Source: Streptomyces sp. V3I8 (GTDB lineage: Bacteria > Actinomycetota > Actinomycetes > Streptomycetales > Streptomycetaceae). Taken from it: 64,000 nucleotides of DNA. The notes beneath the pieces are model-generated. The model was not told the DNA's origin. It searched no databases and saw only the letters and a program-made list of their open reading frames with translations. Both the position numbers and the translations under genes were made by a program. The stretch lies in NCBI RefSeq assembly GCF_030817535.1, contig NZ_JAUSZL010000002.1:682001-746000 (forward strand), read 5' to 3'. Positions 1 through 8,340 of the stretch are shown here, piece by piece; position 1 is the first letter of the stretch, and every line of letters begins with the position of its first letter.

Positions 1-343
1 GACCCTGCTCGTGGACGGCGGCCTGCTGCTGTCCCCGCGGTACCGCGTCGTGCTGGGCGAGGACCGCCAGCAGGCCCGAGACGCTCAGGCCCGCGTCGGC
101 CGGGTGGCGCAGGATCGTCCCCGGCTGGATGCGGTACTCGTTGCTGCGCCCCTGCCTCGTGTGGGTGAGGTAGCCGTCCTGCTCCAGGTCGGAAATGATC
201 TTCTGGACGGCGCGCTCGGTCAGGCGGCAGCGCGCCGCGATGTCCCGGATACGGGTGTTCTGGTCCTCGGCGATCGCCGCCAGCACCCGGGCGTGGTTGG
301 TGAGGAACGTCCAGCCGTTGTGTGTCTCAGGTACTTCACCCAT
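1..343 (-). CDS. Winged-helix transcriptional regulator (MarR-like), 3' end outside the window
   Basis: This is a small DNA-binding regulator whose coding sequence leaves the window at its left edge, so only about the first 114 residues are visible. Residues about 25-52 form a helix-turn-helix (IRDIAARCRLTERAVQKIIS) and residues about 53-70 form the wing (DGYLTHTRQGRSNEYRI), the usual arrangement in short MarR/GntR-like winged-helix proteins. I chose the ATG at 343; an in-frame ATG at 355 (MLWSMGEV) is a possible alternative. The gene is divergent from the STAS-ANTAR gene, with about 100 bp between them. No ligand domain is visible in the part seen, so the target and signal are unknown. Confidence 0.75.
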   Translation of the reverse strand, partial: MGEVPETHNGWTFLTNHARVLAAIAEDQNTRIRDIAARCRLTERAVQKIISDLEQDGYLTHTRQGRSNEYRIQPGTILRHPADAGLSVSGLLAVLAQHDAVPRGQQQAAVHEQG

Positions 344-445
344 GGACCACAGCATACGAGCTGACGTTCGCGTAAAACAAAGGGTGAAACAGTTTTCGTG
401 TATCCCTTGACGTGTGAAATCCTGGAGCCGAACCTGGAGGGGACA

Positions 446-1297
446 GTGACGGTGGATGCCCGGGGAGCGGCGGCCATGTCGGAACCAGTACTTTCAGCCC
501 GGCCTGCGGGCCGGAACGCCACCTCCCGCACGGCGTCGCCCGGCCCCGCACGGGAGCGTCCGCCGACGCGGCTGCGGATCAGGACACGCCCCGACGGTGA
601 ACGGACGACCGTCGTGGCGGCCGGCGACATCGACATGGACACCCGCGAGGAACTGCGGAAGCTGCTGGGCACGGCCCTCGACGCCTCGGGCCACGGCATC
701 GACCTCGACCTGAGCGGCATCGGCTTCTGCGACTGTTCCGGGCTCAACGTCCTGCTGCTCGCCCACCGGCTCGCGGCGGCCAACGGCAGGACGGTCGTCA
801 TCCGGTCCGCGAGCCCCGCCGTCGAGCGGCTGCTCACCCTCACGGGAACGGCGCCGCTGTTCGCACCGGCGGACGGCGGAGGGACCGGCACCGCGCACGG
901 CACCACGGAAGAGAGCCCGTCGTCCCACGACGCCACGGACACCGTCGACGGCGCCGATGTCCGTGACCCGGCCGGCCCCGTCGTCGCCGAGCGGGAACTA
1001 CGTGTCGAGGTCGTCCAGTTGAAGCGCGCCATGCGGACCCGGCCGGTCATCGACCTGGCCCGCGGAGTCCTCATGGCGACCTTCGGGCTGAGCCCCGAGG
1101 ACGCGTGGAGCGTCCTCGTCACGGTCTCCCAGAACGCCAACGTCAAGCTGCACCACCTCGCCGAGGACATGGTGGCCACCGTCCGGGGCGAGCCGCTGCC
1201 CGAGTCCCTGCGGCGGCACCTGTCCGCGGCCGTGGCCCAGCTCGCCGCGGACCGGACGGACCGGGCGGGCCGGTCGCACCAGGAGGCGGAACCCTGA
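446..1297 (+). CDS. STAS-ANTAR fusion protein
   Basis: The N-terminal half is a STAS (anti-sigma-factor antagonist) domain. It contains GDIDMDTREELRKLL and IDLDLSGIGFCDCSGLNVLL, where the DCSGL stretch is the loop that carries the phosphorylatable Ser in SpoIIAA-like proteins. After an acidic linker, the last ~85 residues are an ANTAR domain (LKRAMRTRPVIDLARGVLMATFGLSPEDAW), a three-helix RNA-binding fold used in antitermination. The GTG at 446 is preceded by GGAGGGG at a good distance. An in-frame ATG lies 10 codons later, and an upstream ATG at 398 lacks a ribosome site. Joining a partner-switching domain to an RNA-binding domain suggests stress-linked post-transcriptional control. That role is inferred from the domains. 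Confidence 0.85.
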   Translation: MTVDARGAAAMSEPVLSARPAGRNATSRTASPGPARERPPTRLRIRTRPDGERTTVVAAGDIDMDTREELRKLLGTALDASGHGIDLDLSGIGFCDCSGLNVLLLAHRLAAANGRTVVIRSASPAVERLLTLTGTAPLFAPADGGGTGTAHGTTEESPSSHDATDTVDGADVRDPAGPVVAERELRVEVVQLKRAMRTRPVIDLARGVLMATFGLSPEDAWSVLVTVSQNANVKLHHLAEDMVATVRGEPLPESLRRHLSAAVAQLAADRTDRAGRSHQEAEP

Positions 1298-1344
1298 ACC
1301 GGGGAACGGGCCGGCCGCTGTGTGCCCCGGACGCGGGGGCCGGC

Positions 1345-1728
1345 TCACACGGGCTTGAGCCGCTTGCGCAGCAGACAGAACTCGTTGCCCTCCGGGTCGA
1401 GCAGGACGTACCAGCTCTCGGCGCCGGTCTGGCCGATGTCGGCGCGCCGGGCGCCGAGCGCGAGCAGCCGTTCCAGCTCGGCGTCCTGATCGCGGTCGGT
1501 GGCGTTGACGTCGATGTGCAGCCGGAGCTTCTTCGGCCGGGGATCACCGGTCGGGCTGAGGACGAGAGTGGGCTGCGGGCCGCCGAACCCGGCGTCGGGC
1601 GGGCCGATCTCGATGCTTCCGTCCTCCTCCCGGTCCAGCTCGACGTAGCCCAGGACGTCGCTCCAGAAGGCGGCCAGCCGTTCGGGGTCCACGGCGTCGA
1701 TGACCAGTTCACTGATACGGCATGCCAT
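1345..1728 (-). CDS. VOC (glyoxalase/bleomycin-resistance-like) family protein
   Basis: This is a 127-residue single-domain member of the vicinal-oxygen-chelate superfamily. It has the N-terminal strand and helix ISELVIDAVDPERLAAFWSDVLGYV and the C-terminal WYVLLDPEGNEFCLL, where the Glu of GNEFC is the usual metal ligand in active members. The family includes metalloenzymes and ligand-binding resistance proteins; nothing here identifies the substrate. I chose the ATG at 1728 because AGGGTGA lies just upstream. An in-frame GTG three codons earlier sits inside that ribosome site. The gene is transcribed towards the STAS-ANTAR gene, and the two ends are 47 bp apart. Confidence 0.85.
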   Translation of the reverse strand: MACRISELVIDAVDPERLAAFWSDVLGYVELDREEDGSIEIGPPDAGFGGPQPTLVLSPTGDPRPKKLRLHIDVNATDRDQDAELERLLALGARRADIGQTGAESWYVLLDPEGNEFCLLRKRLKPV

Positions 1729-1810
1729 GCCCGTCACCCTACGGGACGGCCTGCCGCCCGGCCCTCGGATCTCCGCCCGGAAGACGCCCCGCACCTCGTC
1801 CACGGCCAGG

Positions 1811-2869
1811 TCACGACCGGTGCCGGACAGCCGCTCCGGAGGGCGGCGCGGTCGTGCCCCGTACCTCGAGGACGGGCGTGCCGAGGACGGTCCGGGCGGG
1901 ACGGGCGGGGTCGGCGATCCGGTCGAGCAGGCACTGCGCGGCGCGGCGGCCCACCTCGTGGCCCGCGCCGTCGACGGTGGTGAACCAGAGGTGGCGCAGC
2001 CGGGCGAGGTAGGTGTTGTCGTAGCCGACGAGCGAGAGGTCCCGGGGGACCCGGAGGCCGAGTTCCTCCGCTGCGGAGAGTGCGCCGACGCAGGCGATGT
2101 CGTTGAAGGCGAAGACGGCGGTGGGCCGCTCGGGAGCGCTGAGCAGGCGGACCGTGGCGCGGTAGCCGCCCTCCTCGGTGAGGTCGCCCTGCTCCACGAC
2201 GGCGGTGCCGGTCAGTCCGTGTTCGCGCATGACGGTCTCGAAGCCGCGGCGGCGCAGTTCGCCGACCGTCCCCAGGCCGGCGATGTGGGCGATGCGCCGG
2301 TGACCGAGGCCGACGAGGTGCTCCGTGGCGAGCCGGGCGCCGTGCTCGTCGTCGTTGGCGACGATGTCCGCCCGGGGCAGCACCGGCTCGCGGGCGCCCG
2401 CGACGACGGTCGGCAGCCGGGCGGCCGCCGACCGCAGCATCTGCGGACCGGGCAGCGTCCCGACCGCGACGAGGCCGTCGACCCGCAGGTCCGTGAACAG
2501 GCGGGTGAGGTCCTCGCCGAGCCGCCGGTTCAGGTGACCGTCGGCCAGCAGCATGTGCAGGCCGCGGGCGTCGAGCAGCGAGTTGAGGCCGTCCAGCAGC
2601 TCGACGAACCACGGGTTGCGCAGGTCGTTCAGGAGCACCCCGACCAGCGGCCTGCCTCCCGAACGGGCGTGGTCCAGGGCCTGGGGGGCGCGGCGCTCAC
2701 TGAGGCTGCGCGCGGCGGCGTTGGGCCGGTAGCCGAGCTCCTCGACGGCGGCCAGGACGGCCCGCCGCTTCTCGGGACGTACCCGGTCGGAGCCGCGCAG
2801 CACGAGTGAGACCAGGGATTTCGACACTCCGGCCCGTTCGGCGACATCGCGGATCGTCGGTGGCCTCAT
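1811..2869 (-). CDS. LacI-family transcriptional regulator
   Basis: This is a 352-residue repressor of the usual LacI length. The N-terminal helix-turn-helix (TIRDVAERAGVSKSLVSLVLRG, residues 5-26) is followed by the hinge helix (YRPNAAARSLSERRA). A periplasmic-binding-protein-like effector domain starts at PLVGVLLNDLRNPWF and includes FAFNDIACVGALSAAEELG. The family binds sugars or related small molecules and releases DNA. The gene is divergent from the Gfo/Idh/MocA dehydrogenase gene, and an inverted repeat lies between them. I infer that it represses the dehydrogenase and probably itself. The insertion AQALDHARSGGR between hinge and core is somewhat longer than usual. Confidence 0.92.
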   Translation of the reverse strand: MRPPTIRDVAERAGVSKSLVSLVLRGSDRVRPEKRRAVLAAVEELGYRPNAAARSLSERRAPQALDHARSGGRPLVGVLLNDLRNPWFVELLDGLNSLLDARGLHMLLADGHLNRRLGEDLTRLFTDLRVDGLVAVGTLPGPQMLRSAAARLPTVVAGAREPVLPRADIVANDDEHGARLATEHLVGLGHRRIAHIAGLGTVGELRRRGFETVMREHGLTGTAVVEQGDLTEEGGYRATVRLLSAPERPTAVFAFNDIACVGALSAAEELGLRVPRDLSLVGYDNTYLARLRHLWFTTVDGAGHEVGRRAAQCLLDRIADPARPARTVLGTPVLEVRGTTAPPSGAAVRHRS

Positions 2870-2901
2870 GAGTTGGACCGTTCCACAGGGCCTGGCGGGA
2901 A

Positions 2902-2939
2902 GTCAAAGGGTTGACACCTGCGGTGACGAACTCCAGTGT
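2902..2939 (+). promoter_or_regulatory. Candidate operator and promoter of the Gfo/Idh gene
   Basis: A perfect 5-bp inverted repeat, GTCAA-AGGG-TTGAC, spans 2902-2915. Its right arm overlaps a consensus -35 hexamer TTGACA (2911-2916), which is followed after 17 bp by CAGTGT (2934-2939), a fair -10. The position just upstream of a divergent LacI gene fits autoregulation and repression of the dehydrogenase by promoter occlusion. The repeat is seen directly; its use as an operator is inferred. Confidence 0.5.
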
Positions 2940-2964
2940 GATCCGGAACGGCTCTGGACCGATC

Positions 2965-3075
2965 CAAAACCGGCCCGAAACCGAGCCGGAGCCAGGACCA
3001 GAGCCAGACACAGAGCCAAGGCCAGGACCAGAGCCAGGGCCAGGGCCAGACCGCAAGCGATCCGGAACCGATCCG
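2965..3075 (+). repeat. Degenerate GAGCCAGRRCCA-type repeat tract in a 5' leader
   Basis: The stretch before the dehydrogenase gene is built from irregular copies of 5-6 bp words (GAGCCA, GGACCA, GGGCCA). It is flanked on both sides by GATCCGGAAC (starting about 2940 and 3058) and by CCGATCC. It would be transcribed as an untranslated leader of roughly 140 nt. The reading frames that cross it are low complexity, and I see no gene in it. Confidence 0.5.
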
Positions 3076-3088
3076 AAGAGGGACAGTC

Positions 3089-4246
3089 ATGGGGAGTACG
3101 TTCGGCGTCGCCGTCGTGGGGTTCGGCTGGATGGGACGGGTGCACGCCCAGGCGTACACGCGCGTGCCGCACCACTTCCCCGGACTGCCCCTGCGGCCCG
3201 AACTGGTCGCCGTCGCCGACGAGGTGCCGGGCCGCGCCGAGGAGGCCGCCGCGCAGTACGGGTTCGCGACGGCGGTCCGGGACTGGCGTGAGATCGCCGC
3301 CGATCCCCGGGTCCGGGCCGTCAGCGTGGCCGCCCCGAACTTCCTGCACCGCGAGATCGGCGTCGCCATGGCCGAGGCGGGCAAGCACCTCTGGATCGAG
3401 AAGCCGGTCGGCCTCTGCGCCGAGGACGCGCGGGCCGTCGCGAGCGCCGTGGCCGGAGCGGGCGTCCAGGGCACGGTCGGCTTCAACTACCGCAACGCGC
3501 CCGCCGTCGCCGCCGCCCGCGAGCTGATCGCCGCCGGTGAGATCGGCACCGTCACCCATGTCCGCATCCGTCTCTTCAGCGATTACGCCGCCCACCCCGA
3601 AGGCGCCCTGACCTGGCGGTACGAGCGCGAGCGCGGCGGCAGCGGAGTGCTCGGCGACCTCGCCTCGCACGGTGTGGACCTGGCCCGGTTCCTGCTCGGT
3701 GAGATCGCGTCGCTGACCGCCGACACGGCCGTCTTCGTCCCTCGGCGGGCCCGGCCCACCGGCGCGACCGCGGGCCACACCCGCGCCACGGGCGGCGAAT
3801 CGGGCCCCGTGGAGAACGACGACTACGTGTCCTGTCTGCTGCGCTTCACCTCCGGTGCCCGGGGCGTCCTGGAGGCCTGCCGGGTCTCGGTCGGCGAGCA
3901 GAACAACTACGGCTTCGAGATCCACGGCACGAAGGGCGCGGTCTTCTGGGATTTCCGTCGTATGGGTGAACTGGGCGTCAGCCGCGGCACGTCGTTCCAG
4001 GACCAGCCGGTGAGCACCCTGTACGTCGGACCGGGGCACGGCGAGTACGCGGCCTTCCAGCCCGGCGCGGCCAACAGCATGGGCTACGACGACCTGAAGG
4101 TCGTCGAGGCGTACAACTTCCTGCGCTCCGTCGCGGAGGGCACACCGTACGGGGCCACCCTGGAGGACGCGGTGCACAGTGCGGAGGCGCTGGACGCGAT
4201 GGTCCGCTCCGCCGAGCAGGGTACCTGGACGAGTCCGGCCGGATGA
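3089..4246 (+). CDS. Gfo/Idh/MocA-family NAD(P)-dependent dehydrogenase
   Basis: This is a 385-residue oxidoreductase of the glucose-fructose oxidoreductase / inositol dehydrogenase family. The N-terminal Rossmann fold has GFGWMGRVHAQAY, and EKPVGLCAEDARAV supplies the conserved EKP lysine (about residue 110). The C-terminal alpha/beta domain includes GDLASHGVDLARFLLG, with the catalytic His region. The ATG at 3089 is preceded by GAGGGACAG. Substrates in the family are sugars, inositols or their phosphates; none can be assigned from sequence. The divergent LacI gene probably controls it. The insertion VPRRARPTGATAGHTRATGG at about residue 215-235 is a surface loop longer than in many homologues. 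Confidence 0.9.
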   Translation: MGSTFGVAVVGFGWMGRVHAQAYTRVPHHFPGLPLRPELVAVADEVPGRAEEAAAQYGFATAVRDWREIAADPRVRAVSVAAPNFLHREIGVAMAEAGKHLWIEKPVGLCAEDARAVASAVAGAGVQGTVGFNYRNAPAVAAARELIAAGEIGTVTHVRIRLFSDYAAHPEGALTWRYERERGGSGVLGDLASHGVDLARFLLGEIASLTADTAVFVPRRARPTGATAGHTRATGGESGPVENDDYVSCLLRFTSGARGVLEACRVSVGEQNNYGFEIHGTKGAVFWDFRRMGELGVSRGTSFQDQPVSTLYVGPGHGEYAAFQPGAANSMGYDDLKVVEAYNFLRSVAEGTPYGATLEDAVHSAEALDAMVRSAEQGTWTSPAG

Positions 4247-4319
4247 CCTTGGCATAACCGGGCGGTACGTGCCACCATGCGCCGCGGGCCGGCGGGATCG
4301 TCCGTAGGATTGCCTGTTC

Positions 4320-5012
4320 ATGGACACACGCGCGGTGTACGAGATGATCGCTGTCCCATCCGGCCGGGTCACGCTGTCCGACCGGCGGACACAACGCAGT
4401 TGGTCGGTCGGGCTCGCTCCCTACCGGCTCGGGGCCTTCCCGGTCACGCAGGCGCTGTACGCGCGGGTCACGGGTGTACGGCCGAGCAGCGCCGACGGCG
4501 ACCAGCTGCCCGTCGAGGGTGTGTCGTGGTGGGACGCGGTCCGGTTCTGCAACGCCCTGTCGCGGCACGAGGGGCTGACCCCCGCCTACTCGTTACGTGC
4601 CGACGGCGAGGACGTCGCCTGGGACAGGACCGCCGACGGCTACCGGCTGCCCACCGAGGCCGAGTGGGAGCACGGCTGCCGTGCCGGTACGCCGGGACCG
4701 CGCTACGGACCGCTCGACGAGATCGCCTGGTACCGCGACAACTCGCAGGAGCGCGTGCACGACGTGGGCGGCAAGCGGCCCAACCCGTGGGGCCTGCACG
4801 ACATGCTGGGCAACGTCTGGGACTGGTGCTGGGACGTCTACGACGCGGAGGTCTACGGCACCTACCGGGTCCTGCGCGGCGGGGGCTGGTTCGACGAGCA
4901 CTGGAGTTGCCGCGCCTCCGCGCGGCGGCGCAGCCACCCGAGCTACCAGGTCGACGACGTGGGGTTCCGCGTGGCGCGGACGCCTGCGGCGGGCTGCGGG
5001 GGTCGTTCGTAG
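4320..5012 (+). CDS. FGE-sulfatase-domain (SUMF1/EgtB-like fold) protein with a TTA codon
   Basis: This 230-residue protein has the C-type-lectin-like fold of formylglycine-generating enzymes. The visible motifs are FPVTQALYARV, LPVEGVSWWDAVRFCNALS, YRLPTEAEWEHGCRAG, WGLHDMLGNVWDWCWD and VLRGGGWFDEHWSC, ending in VGFRVAR. True FGEs use a Cys pair five residues apart in the GG-xx-C-xxxx-C region. Here the first position is Asp (FDEHWSC) and only the second Cys remains, so classical FGE chemistry is doubtful. Codon 92 (4593-4595) is TTA, which in Streptomyces depends on the bldA tRNA. The gene stands alone, with no sulfatase beside it, so its function is not assignable. Confidence 0.8.
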   Translation: MDTRAVYEMIAVPSGRVTLSDRRTQRSWSVGLAPYRLGAFPVTQALYARVTGVRPSSADGDQLPVEGVSWWDAVRFCNALSRHEGLTPAYSLRADGEDVAWDRTADGYRLPTEAEWEHGCRAGTPGPRYGPLDEIAWYRDNSQERVHDVGGKRPNPWGLHDMLGNVWDWCWDVYDAEVYGTYRVLRGGGWFDEHWSCRASARRRSHPSYQVDDVGFRVARTPAAGCGGRS

Positions 5013-5148
5013 CTGCGGGACTGCGGGACGGTGCGCCCCCACCCCCCCCCACCACCGGGCCCGCGGCGGTGATCGATCCGCGGGCCGTCCGCAGGACAAC
5101 TGTCACCTGTTCACCCTTTCGGGCGGCACGCCCGGCTGACAGACTCTG

Positions 5149-6555
5149 GTGGTGCGCGACTTCGACTTGCTCGTCATCGGATCCGGCCCGGGCGGCCAGA
5201 AGGCCGCCATCGCCGCGGCCAAGCTCGGCCGCCGGGTCGCCGTCGTCGACCGCCCCGACATGGTCGGAGGGGTCTCCATCCACACCGGGACCATCCCCTC
5301 CAAGACCCTGCGGGAAGCGGTCCTCTACCTCACCGGTCTCACCCAACGCGACCTCTACGGCCAGAGCTACCGGCTGAAGGAGGACATCACCGTCGCCGAC
5401 CTGACCGCGCGCACCCAGCACGTGGTCGGCCGCGAGGTCGACGTCATCCGCAGCCAGCTCTCCCGCAACCACGTCTCCCTGTTCGCCGGCACCGGCCGCT
5501 TCGTGGACGACCACACCGTCGCCCTGCGCGAAGTGACCGGCAACGAGAAGCTGCTGACCGCGGACACCGTCGTCATCGCGACCGGCACCCGGCCGGCCCG
5601 GCCCGCCACCGTCGAGTTCGACGAGCTGACGGTCCTCGACTCCGACAACGTTCTCAACCTGCAGCGGGTGCCCCGGTCCATGGTCATCGTCGGGGCCGGT
5701 GTGATCGGCATGGAGTACGCCTCCATGTTCGCCGCCCTCGGCAGCAAGATCACCGTGGTCGAACAGCGCCCCGGGATGCTCGGCTTCTGCGACGTCGAGG
5801 TGATCGAGTCGCTCAAGTACCACCTGCGGGAACTGGCCGTCACCTTCCGCTTCGGCGAGACGGTCGCCGCCGTCGAACGCCATGCGCGGGGCACCCTCAC
5901 CGTCCTGGAGAGCGGCAAGAAGATCCCGGCGGACGCCGTGATGTACTCCGCGGGCCGGCAGGGCCTCACCGACGACCTCGGCCTCGACAAGGCCGGCCTG
6001 TCCGCCGACCGGCGCGGCCGGATCAAGGTGGACGAGCACTACCGCACCGAGGTGCCGCACATCTACGCCGTCGGCGACGTCATCGGTTTCCCGGCACTGG
6101 CGGCGACCTCGATGGAACAGGGCCGTACGGCCGCGTACCACGCGTGCGGCGAGCCGGTGAACCGGATGCACGACCTCCAGCCGATCGGCATCTACACCAT
6201 CCCGGAGATCAGCTTCATCGGGAAGACCGAGGACCAGCTCACCGAGGAGCGGGTGCCCTTCGAGGTCGGCATCTCCCGCTACCGCGAACTCGCCCGGGGG
6301 CAGATCATCGGCGACTCGCACGGCATGCTCAAGCTGCTCGTCTCCCCCGACGACCGCAAACTGCTCGGCGTGCACTGCTTCGGTACGGGCGCCACCGAAC
6401 TGATCCACATCGGCCAGTCGGTGATGGGCTGCGGCGGTACGGTCGACTATCTGGTCGACGCCGTCTTCAACTACCCGACGCTCGCGGAGTCCTACAAGGT
6501 CGCCGCGCTCGACGCCACCAACAAGATCCGGCAGATCGACCGGCTCCGGGACTGA
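5149..6555 (+). CDS. sthA: Soluble (Si-specific) NAD(P)+ transhydrogenase
   Basis: This 468-residue cytoplasmic flavoprotein moves hydride between NADPH and NAD+. It has the dinucleotide fold [15 protein letters not shown] (residues 6-20), then [16 protein letters not shown] (40-55). The latter is the SthA version of the disulfide-reductase active site and has no cysteine pair. A second Rossmann motif ([13 protein letters not shown]), the FAD motif [13 protein letters not shown] and the dimerisation domain ([12 protein letters not shown]) follow. Length and motifs fit SthA rather than lipoamide dehydrogenase. The start is GTG 5149, or the adjacent GTG 5152. No ribosome site is obvious, so the message may be leaderless. 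It probably balances NADPH and NADH pools. Confidence 0.92.
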   Translation: MVRDFDLLVIGSGPGGQKAAIAAAKLGRRVAVVDRPDMVGGVSIHTGTIPSKTLREAVLYLTGLTQRDLYGQSYRLKEDITVADLTARTQHVVGREVDVIRSQLSRNHVSLFAGTGRFVDDHTVALREVTGNEKLLTADTVVIATGTRPARPATVEFDELTVLDSDNVLNLQRVPRSMVIVGAGVIGMEYASMFAALGSKITVVEQRPGMLGFCDVEVIESLKYHLRELAVTFRFGETVAAVERHARGTLTVLESGKKIPADAVMYSAGRQGLTDDLGLDKAGLSADRRGRIKVDEHYRTEVPHIYAVGDVIGFPALAATSMEQGRTAAYHACGEPVNRMHDLQPIGIYTIPEISFIGKTEDQLTEERVPFEVGISRYRELARGQIIGDSHGMLKLLVSPDDRKLLGVHCFGTGATELIHIGQSVMGCGGTVDYLVDAVFNYPTLAESYKVAALDATNKIRQIDRLRD

Positions 6556-6705
6556 CCGGACGCCTGGGCGGGCACCGGGCGCGGTCGCGTGTCCGGTGCG
6601 GCCCGGCGGGGTTGCCCGCGCGGATTCCCCGCGTCCCCGAAGGCCGGGGTGCAGGGTGCAGGGTGCCTGCGACGGTGACAGGGACGGGGGGCATAAGCTC
6701 GACGG

Positions 6706-7326
6706 GTGGCAAAGTACTTCGACGTTCATCCCGAGAATCCTCAGCAGCGGACCATCACCCAGGTCGCCGACTCCATCCGCGCGGGTGCGCTCGTCGTGTA
6801 TCCCACGGACTCCTGCTTCGCGCTGGGGTGCCAGCTGGGCAGCCGTGACGGCATCGACCGGATCCGCTCCATCCGCCGGCTCGACGACCGTCACCACTTC
6901 ACGCTCGTCTGCCAGAACTTCGCGCAGCTCGGCCAGTTCGTCCAGGTCGACAACGACGTGTTCCGTGCCATCAAGGCCTCCACGCCCGGCAGTTACACCT
7001 TCATCCTGCCCGCGACCAGGGAAGTTCCGCGCAAACTGCTCCACCCCAAGAAGAAGACGGTCGGCGTGCGCATCCCGGACCACACGGTCGCCCAGGCCCT
7101 GCTCGCCGAGCTCGGTGAGCCCCTGCTGTCCAGCACGCTCCTCCTGCCCGACGAGGACGAGCCGATGACCCAGGGCTGGGAGATCAAGGAGCGGCTCGAC
7201 CACTCCGTCGACGCGGTGATCGACTCCGGCGACTGCGGCACCGAGCCGACCACGGTCATCGACTTCTCCAGTGGCGAGGCCGAGATCGTGCGCAAGGGAG
7301 CGGGCGACGTCACGCGGTTCGAGTGA
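6706..7326 (+). CDS. YciO/YrdC/Sua5-family protein
   Basis: This 206-residue protein has the YrdC fold. It begins FDVHPENPQQRTITQVADSIRAG and has YPTDSCFALGCQLG (the family's YPT-T/S-ALG segment), the basic ATP/tRNA-binding stretch RSIRRLDDRHHFTLVC and PGSYTFILPAT. The closest pattern is YciO rather than the essential TsaC, which carries a canonical KxRP motif. Threonylcarbamoyl-AMP synthesis is therefore possible but not certain. The start is GTG 6706. The gene is preceded by a 150-bp gap with a short GGGTGCA repeat and stands apart from sthA. Confidence 0.85.
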   Translation: MAKYFDVHPENPQQRTITQVADSIRAGALVVYPTDSCFALGCQLGSRDGIDRIRSIRRLDDRHHFTLVCQNFAQLGQFVQVDNDVFRAIKASTPGSYTFILPATREVPRKLLHPKKKTVGVRIPDHTVAQALLAELGEPLLSSTLLLPDEDEPMTQGWEIKERLDHSVDAVIDSGDCGTEPTTVIDFSSGEAEIVRKGAGDVTRFE

Positions 7327-7518
7327 CCCGTCGTACGGCGGTACGGAGGCGGTGCGTGCCGGGACGGTGCGGCACGCGCCGAAGCGTCAGCCCTCTAACG
7401 TCACCGGCATGACCGTCGCCCCGCGCACTCGACGCATCCCATGCCGCACCGGACCGGCGGCCGCCCGGCCGTCCCCCGGTCCGGACGGCCGCGGCGCACG
7501 GCGGGGGCGGGGCGCCGC

Positions 7519-8340
7519 GTGACACCTGTCGAGGCCGTCGCCGTCCTCGCGGCGGGCGTGGGCGCGGGCGCCGTCAACAGCGTCGTCGGCTCCGGAACCC
7601 TGATCACCTTCCCCGTCCTGCTCGCGACCGGTCTGCCGCCCGTCACCGCGACGGTCTCCAACGCGCTCGGGCTGATCCCCGGGGCCGTCAGCGGCGCCTT
7701 CGGCTACCGGCGGGAACTGCGCGGTCAGCGCAGGCGCATCCTCACACTGGGCGTCGGCGCCCTGCTGGGCGGCTTCACGGGCGCCGTGCTGCTGCTCGCC
7801 CTGCCCGCGACGGCGTTCGAGAAGATCGTGCCGGTCGTGGTGGGCCTCGCCCTGGTCCTGGTCGCCTTCCAGCCGCTGATCACCGGGTACCTGCGCCGCC
7901 GCCGGGCGTCGGCCACGGCCACCGCACCGGCGGCAGGCGCAGGTCCCGGCCCCGACGGCGCTCCGGAGCGGGCTCCCGCCCACGGCGACGGGGGTCCGGC
8001 GCTGTTCGTCGGCCTGATGCTCGCCAGCGTCTACGGCGGCTACTTCGCGGCGGCGCAGGGGATCCTCTACATGTCGCTGATGGGGGTGCTCCTGGACGAA
8101 CCCCTGCAGCGCCTCACCGCGGTCAAGAACGTCCTGGTCGCGGTCGTCAACACCGTCGCCGCGGCCTTCTTCCTCTTCGTCGCCGACTTCGACTGGACGG
8201 CGGTCGCGCTGATCGCCGTCGGTTCCGCGCTCGGCGGCCGGCTGGGGGCCTCGGTCGGCCGCCGCTTCAGCCCGCTGGTCCTGCGCATCCTCATCGTGAC
8301 GGTCGGCACGGCCGCCCTCATCCAGCTGCTGCTCCGCTGA
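7519..8340 (+). CDS. TSUP (TauE/SafE)-family membrane permease
   Basis: This 273-residue integral membrane protein has about eight hydrophobic segments. Two related halves each begin with the family motif: AAGVGAGAVNSVVGSGTLITFPVLLATG near the N-terminus and LMLASVYGGYFAAAQG after the central loop. TSUP proteins export sulfite, sulfoacetate or related organosulfur anions. The substrate here is unknown. A hydrophilic low-complexity loop (about residues 125-160, rich in Ala and Gly) separates the halves. I chose GTG 7519 because it starts directly at the first membrane segment. An ATG at 7441 would add a basic, Gly/Arg-rich extension with no sign of conservation. The 3' end overlaps the convergent NudK-like gene by 23 bp. 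Confidence 0.85.
   Translation: MTPVEAVAVLAAGVGAGAVNSVVGSGTLITFPVLLATGLPPVTATVSNALGLIPGAVSGAFGYRRELRGQRRRILTLGVGALLGGFTGAVLLLALPATAFEKIVPVVVGLALVLVAFQPLITGYLRRRRASATATAPAAGAGPGPDGAPERAPAHGDGGPALFVGLMLASVYGGYFAAAQGILYMSLMGVLLDEPLQRLTAVKNVLVAVVNTVAAAFFLFVADFDWTAVALIAVGSALGGRLGASVGRRFSPLVLRILIVTVGTAALIQLLLR

Noticed and set aside
5032..5050. C-rich tract with a nine-C run before sthA
   Set aside because: It could be a slippage site but lies between genes and changes no reading frame.
5120..5134. CGGGCG-GCA-CGCCCG hairpin before sthA as a riboswitch or terminator
   Set aside because: It is too short and close to the start, with no conserved aptamer elements.
5149..6555. sthA as lipoamide dehydrogenase or mycothione reductase
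   Set aside because: The active-site Cys pair is absent ([12 protein letters not shown]) and the segment fits SthA.
4468..7203. 911-codon open frame on the minus strand
   Set aside because: It is antisense to the FGE-like, sthA and YciO-like genes. The amino-acid pattern is Gly/Val/Asp/Arg-rich, typical of high-GC shadow frames, with no family motif.
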